Shown one piece after another: positions 21,500 to 23,702 of a DNA stretch of 23,702 nucleotides (position 1 is the first letter of the stretch; every line of letters starts with the position of its first letter). Location of the stretch: NCBI GenBank assembly GCA_910587595.1, contig CAJULQ010000013.1, positions 1-23,702 of the forward strand. The letters run 5' to 3'. A model generated the notes under the pieces. The model was not told the DNA's origin, made no database searches, and worked only from the letters and a program-made list of their open reading frames with translations. The position numbers and the translations under genes are program-made. Origin of the DNA: an uncultured Christensenellaceae bacterium (GTDB lineage Bacteria; Bacillota; Clostridia; Christensenellales; Pumilibacteraceae).

Positions 21500-23161
21500 T
21501 TAATCTTCATCATCATCGAAGAACGACGGGGCTATTTCTCCAACGAAGTTATAGACGATTTCTACGGTCTGCCTGTAATGTCCGTTTTCTTTCGTTTTCT
21601 CGTGGACGATAACCTTGTCAATGAACGAACGCAGAATTTCGGGCGTAATTTCTTCGAAGTCGCTGTACTTGTGTATGAGTAGCATAAAGTCCAAAATCTT
21701 ATCGTCTTGCGCCTTTGCTTTCTCGATTTCCGTTTTCAGAAGTTTGACGCGCGATTTGAGCGTGGCTTGTTCCGTTTCGTAGGTATCGCTCATTTTCAAA
21801 TACCGTTCTTCCGAGATTTTACCCGCAACTTTATCTTCGTATAGGCTCTCTATAATCTTGTCAAGTTTGCCGATACGTTCTTCCGAAGTTCCGATTTCGC
21901 GTTGGTTCTCTTTGAGTTCCTGCTTTGTCTTGGCTTCGGCATTGTTGCGAAGTGCCTGTAAAAATGCTTCGTTATGTTTCCGTGCAAAATGGATAGTGCG
22001 CCGCAAATCGTCCTGTATGATTGCCGTTAACGCTTTTACCGTTATTTGGTGCGAAGTACAAGTGCGCTTTTTCTGCTTACGATAGGACGAACAGTTAAAG
22101 TATTCCGACTGTTTTACCGTAGAGCATCTGCAAAGATACATTTTCTTTCCGCAGTCCGCGCAGTAAATCATACCCGACAGCGGACTCATCTCGCCCATAT
22201 CGGTAGGACGCCGTTTGTTCTCGCGTATCTTTTGAACGGTATCGAAAGTCTGCTTGTCAATGATTGCTTCCTGCGTGTTCTCGAAAACCGCCCAATCTTC
22301 ACGCGGTACGTCAATGCGCCGTTTCGATTTGTAAGATTTCTTATACGACTTGAAGTTTACGGTGCAACCCGTATATTCCAAGTTTTCCAAAATGTAAGTA
22401 ACGCTTCGTTGTTCCCATATATGCGAATCTTCCTTTATCTTTAACGACGTAGGCAATCCGTTTTTATGGAAGTAGATGACGGGCGTATCAACTCCGCGTT
22501 CCGTGAGTATTCGCGCTATCTGCGTCGGACCGTAGCCCTGCATACATAGTTTGAAAATCTCTCTTACGATTTCCGCGCCTTGCTCGTCTATTATCCATTT
22601 TTCCTTATCTTCGGGGTCTTTCTTGTATCCGAGCGGCGGCATATAAGTTATATGTTTTCCTGCGTTTCCTTTGGCGCGTACTACGGCTTTGATTTTCTTA
22701 CTGCAATCTTTGGCGTACATCTCGTTCAAGATATTTTTGAACGGCGTAATATCGTCGTCGGGGTTGGTTTCGCTGTCCACTTGGTCGTAGATTGCTATAA
22801 ACCTAACGTCCGCTTCGGCAAGATAGTATTTCGTGTAGTAGCCTACAAGAATATGGTCTCTGCCGAATCTTGACATATCTTTGACGATAACGGTATGTAT
22901 CTTTCCGTTGTCCACGTCGTCCATCATACGCTTGAAGTCGGGACGGTCGAAGTTGCTTCCCGAATATCCGTCGTCCACATAAAACTTTACGTTTCTCAAT
23001 CGGTTTTCGTCCGCATACTTCTGTAACAGCATCTTTTGATTGCGGATACTGTTGGAATCGCCGTCCAAATCGTCGTCGCAGGACAGTCTGCAATAACAGG
23101 CTGTCCATTGTTCTTCTGTGTTTTTTACTTTCTTATATTTAATTGTCGGTTGCAAATTCAT
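21500..23161 (-). CDS. Large serine recombinase (integrase) of an integrative element
   Basis: 553 residues from the ATG at 23161 (GGGAGG 9 bases upstream). The N-terminal resolvase domain (about 18-165) has the catalytic Ser27 in YCRLSCDD and the family segments DDGYSGSNFDRPDF and VKDMSRFGRDH. A recombinase domain follows (about 170-310, with PLGYKKDPEDKEKWIIDE and YGPTQIARIL). Next is a zinc-ribbon (YCADCGKKM and two further Cys), a coiled coil (about 400-490) and a C-terminal DUF4368-like part. This is the architecture of TnpX/TndX-type enzymes that excise and insert Clostridia conjugative or mobilisable elements through a circle. Composition is AT-richer than the genes to the left. The start overlaps the stop of the TnpW-family gene (ATGA), so both are translated together. 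The acidic end (FFDDDED) completes the protein. Confidence 0.96.
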   Translation of the reverse strand: MNLQPTIKYKKVKNTEEQWTACYCRLSCDDDLDGDSNSIRNQKMLLQKYADENRLRNVKFYVDDGYSGSNFDRPDFKRMMDDVDNGKIHTVIVKDMSRFGRDHILVGYYTKYYLAEADVRFIAIYDQVDSETNPDDDITPFKNILNEMYAKDCSKKIKAVVRAKGNAGKHITYMPPLGYKKDPEDKEKWIIDEQGAEIVREIFKLCMQGYGPTQIARILTERGVDTPVIYFHKNGLPTSLKIKEDSHIWEQRSVTYILENLEYTGCTVNFKSYKKSYKSKRRIDVPREDWAVFENTQEAIIDKQTFDTVQKIRENKRRPTDMGEMSPLSGMIYCADCGKKMYLCRCSTVKQSEYFNCSSYRKQKKRTCTSHQITVKALTAIIQDDLRRTIHFARKHNEAFLQALRNNAEAKTKQELKENQREIGTSEERIGKLDKIIESLYEDKVAGKISEERYLKMSDTYETEQATLKSRVKLLKTEIEKAKAQDDKILDFMLLIHKYSDFEEITPEILRSFIDKVIVHEKTKENGHYRQTVEIVYNFVGEIAPSFFDDDED

Positions 23162-23436
23162 TGTTTATTACCTCCCGAATTGCAACTCCCAAGCGATTGC
23201 TTATGAGACAACCGAATAGGATAAGACGGTTTCAACGCTTCGTCTATATTCCGTTCGATTAGTCTTTTTGTAATATCGAACGCTGTTGTGGTCGCGTCCG
23301 CTCTTTCACGGGATATAACGGTATAAACCGTGTTCCCGATAACCTTTTCTCGGCTTCTTTCAAATGAGCCGTTTTCCGTATCGGAATAGTATTCCAAATA
23401 ATTAGCTTTCGGTGTTTGTGTCTTGTTCGTTTTAAT
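23158..23436 (-). CDS. TnpW-family transposon-encoded protein, possibly ATT-initiated
   Basis: The core KVIGNTVYTVISRE...DITKRLIERNI is the TnpW family pattern. These small proteins of unknown role precede large serine recombinases in Tn4451-like and related elements. The frame has no ATG or GTG. The first conventional candidate is TTG at 23397 (79 residues) with no ribosome site. An AAGGAG (23444-23449) lies 7 bases before an ATT at 23436, giving 92 residues with a Lys/Thr/Gln-rich N-terminus. I list the ATT form as the better-supported start; the TTG form is the alternative. A sequencing or mutational loss of an ATG is also possible. Its end overlaps the recombinase start by four bases. Confidence 0.75.
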   Translation of the reverse strand: MKTNKTQTPKANYLEYYSDTENGSFERSREKVIGNTVYTVISRERADATTTAFDITKRLIERNIDEALKPSYPIRLSHKQSLGSCNSGGNKQ

Positions 23437-23503
23437 AGTAGTACTCCTTGTCTGAAATCGGGCGTTTCAAGTTATTTGTTCCCGTTCCGCAAGAAGAACA
23501 CAT
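23432..23503 (-). CDS. Candidate 23-residue CxxC micro-ORF upstream of tnpW
   Basis: ATG at 23503 to TAA at 23432-23434 codes 23 residues beginning MCSSCGTG and ending KEYYY. The CxxC and the polar body would suit a metal-binding microprotein. Its Lys-Glu codons are the ribosome-binding site of tnpW, and its stop codon overlaps the tnpW ATT by one base. No clear ribosome site of its own is seen. It is in the same frame as the partial CDS to the right, just beyond that gene's stop plus six codons. It could equally be a non-coding leader. Confidence 0.35.
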   Translation of the reverse strand: MCSSCGTGTNNLKRPISDKEYYY

Positions 23504-23521
23504 AAGGTTGGTTTTGTGTCG

Positions 23522-23701
23522 TTACTGTCCGTTTTCCTTTTTCATAGCGACTTCGTCTTTCAATGCTTTATATCCCGCTTCTATCAATCGGACTTTTGTG
23601 TAACCGTTTTCAATTAAAAATGTGTTAATTTCTTCCGCTTGTTTGCGCGGCACGCTCGTCCCCCAAACCAAACTCTTTGCTTTGCGTTCTTCTCTGTGCC
23701 G
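23522..23701 (-). CDS. Partial small protein of the mobile element, N-terminus outside the window
   Basis: 59 codons are visible before a TAA (23522-23524), with no stop in frame to the window edge. The sequence is charged and helical (RHREERKAKSLVWGTSVPRK, then IENGYTKVRLIEAGYKALKD). The segment around Gly-Tyr-Thr-Lys-Val resembles a small ligand-binding or DNA-binding helix pair, but I recognise no family. Gene order (small charged protein, TnpW, recombinase, all minus) is consistent with an element whose body continues to the right. Confidence 0.6.
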   Translation of the reverse strand, partial: RHREERKAKSLVWGTSVPRKQAEEINTFLIENGYTKVRLIEAGYKALKDEVAMKKENGQ

Positions 23702-23702
23702 T

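Noticed and set aside
1..23702. UGA-as-Trp genetic code (code 4) for the whole organism
   Set aside because: Other genes use TGG for Trp and several end in TGA within tight ATGA overlaps (cca-PHP, yabP-yabQ, tnpW-recombinase). Only one internal TGA is seen.
1..23702. CRISPR array, tRNA or rRNA genes
   Set aside because: No regularly spaced direct repeats and no tRNA-like cloverleaf or rRNA segments were seen on either strand by reading.

Overview
The window reads as a chromosomal segment of an uncultured, spore-forming Clostridia-type Bacillota. The evidence is Shine-Dalgarno sites of the AGGAGG type, sigma-A-like TTGACA/TATAAT promoters, a yabP-yabQ sporulation pair, a SpoVB-type flippase, a FolT-like ECF S-component, a VanW protein, an FtsB/DivIC protein and Tex. 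Standard code 11 fits, because natural ATGA gene overlaps use TGA as a stop. I cannot name the genus. Bases 1 to about 21330 share a GC-rich style full of gcg/gcc/cgc. From about 21330 to the right edge the DNA is visibly AT-richer and belongs to a mobile element.

Layout, left to right. (1) 125-4107, minus: operon lgt > small membrane protein > nicotinate phosphoribosyltransferase > DivIVA-like protein. (2) 4187-8440, minus: cca > PHP phosphoesterase with an ATGA overlap, then a VanW exported protein and an unrecognised helical protein. (3) 8590-11250, minus: a large secreted protein with Ig-like repeats and a transglutaminase core. (4) 11404-13543, plus: a MurJ/SpoVB-type flippase and an ECF transporter S-component. 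(5) 13606-14769, minus: fabV. It shares a back-to-back promoter with the plus-strand pair ftsB-like > ppx/gppA (14904-16054). (6) 16112-17200, minus: a lipoprotein with two tandem beta-rich repeats, interrupted by a TGA exactly where a Trp is expected. (7) 17483-17695, plus: a 70-residue protein with no acidic or aromatic residues. (8) 17763-20096, minus: tex. (9) 20246-21327, plus: yabP-yabQ with an ATGA overlap, then trmL. (10) 21500-23702, minus: large serine recombinase, TnpW-family protein, a 23-codon CxxC micro-ORF and a truncated CDS. These look like one end of an integrative element inserted downstream of trmL.

The most notable signals are these. The in-frame TGA sits at a duplicated Trp position in the 16112-17200 lipoprotein. 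Three unrelated genes (lgt, cca, trmL) have a -10 hexamer 6-9 nt from the start codon and no Shine-Dalgarno, which predicts leaderless mRNAs. A GGTATA motif recurs at the -10 of five promoters. tnpW seems to lack a normal start codon and has an ideal ribosome site in front of ATT, overlapping the stop of the CxxC micro-ORF. The 17483-17695 protein uses only nine amino-acid types. I found no rRNA, tRNA or CRISPR array. No gene-free stretch exceeds 300 bases. The longest, 17201-17482, holds two promoter regions, two hairpins and a repeated TTTCCGA motif.
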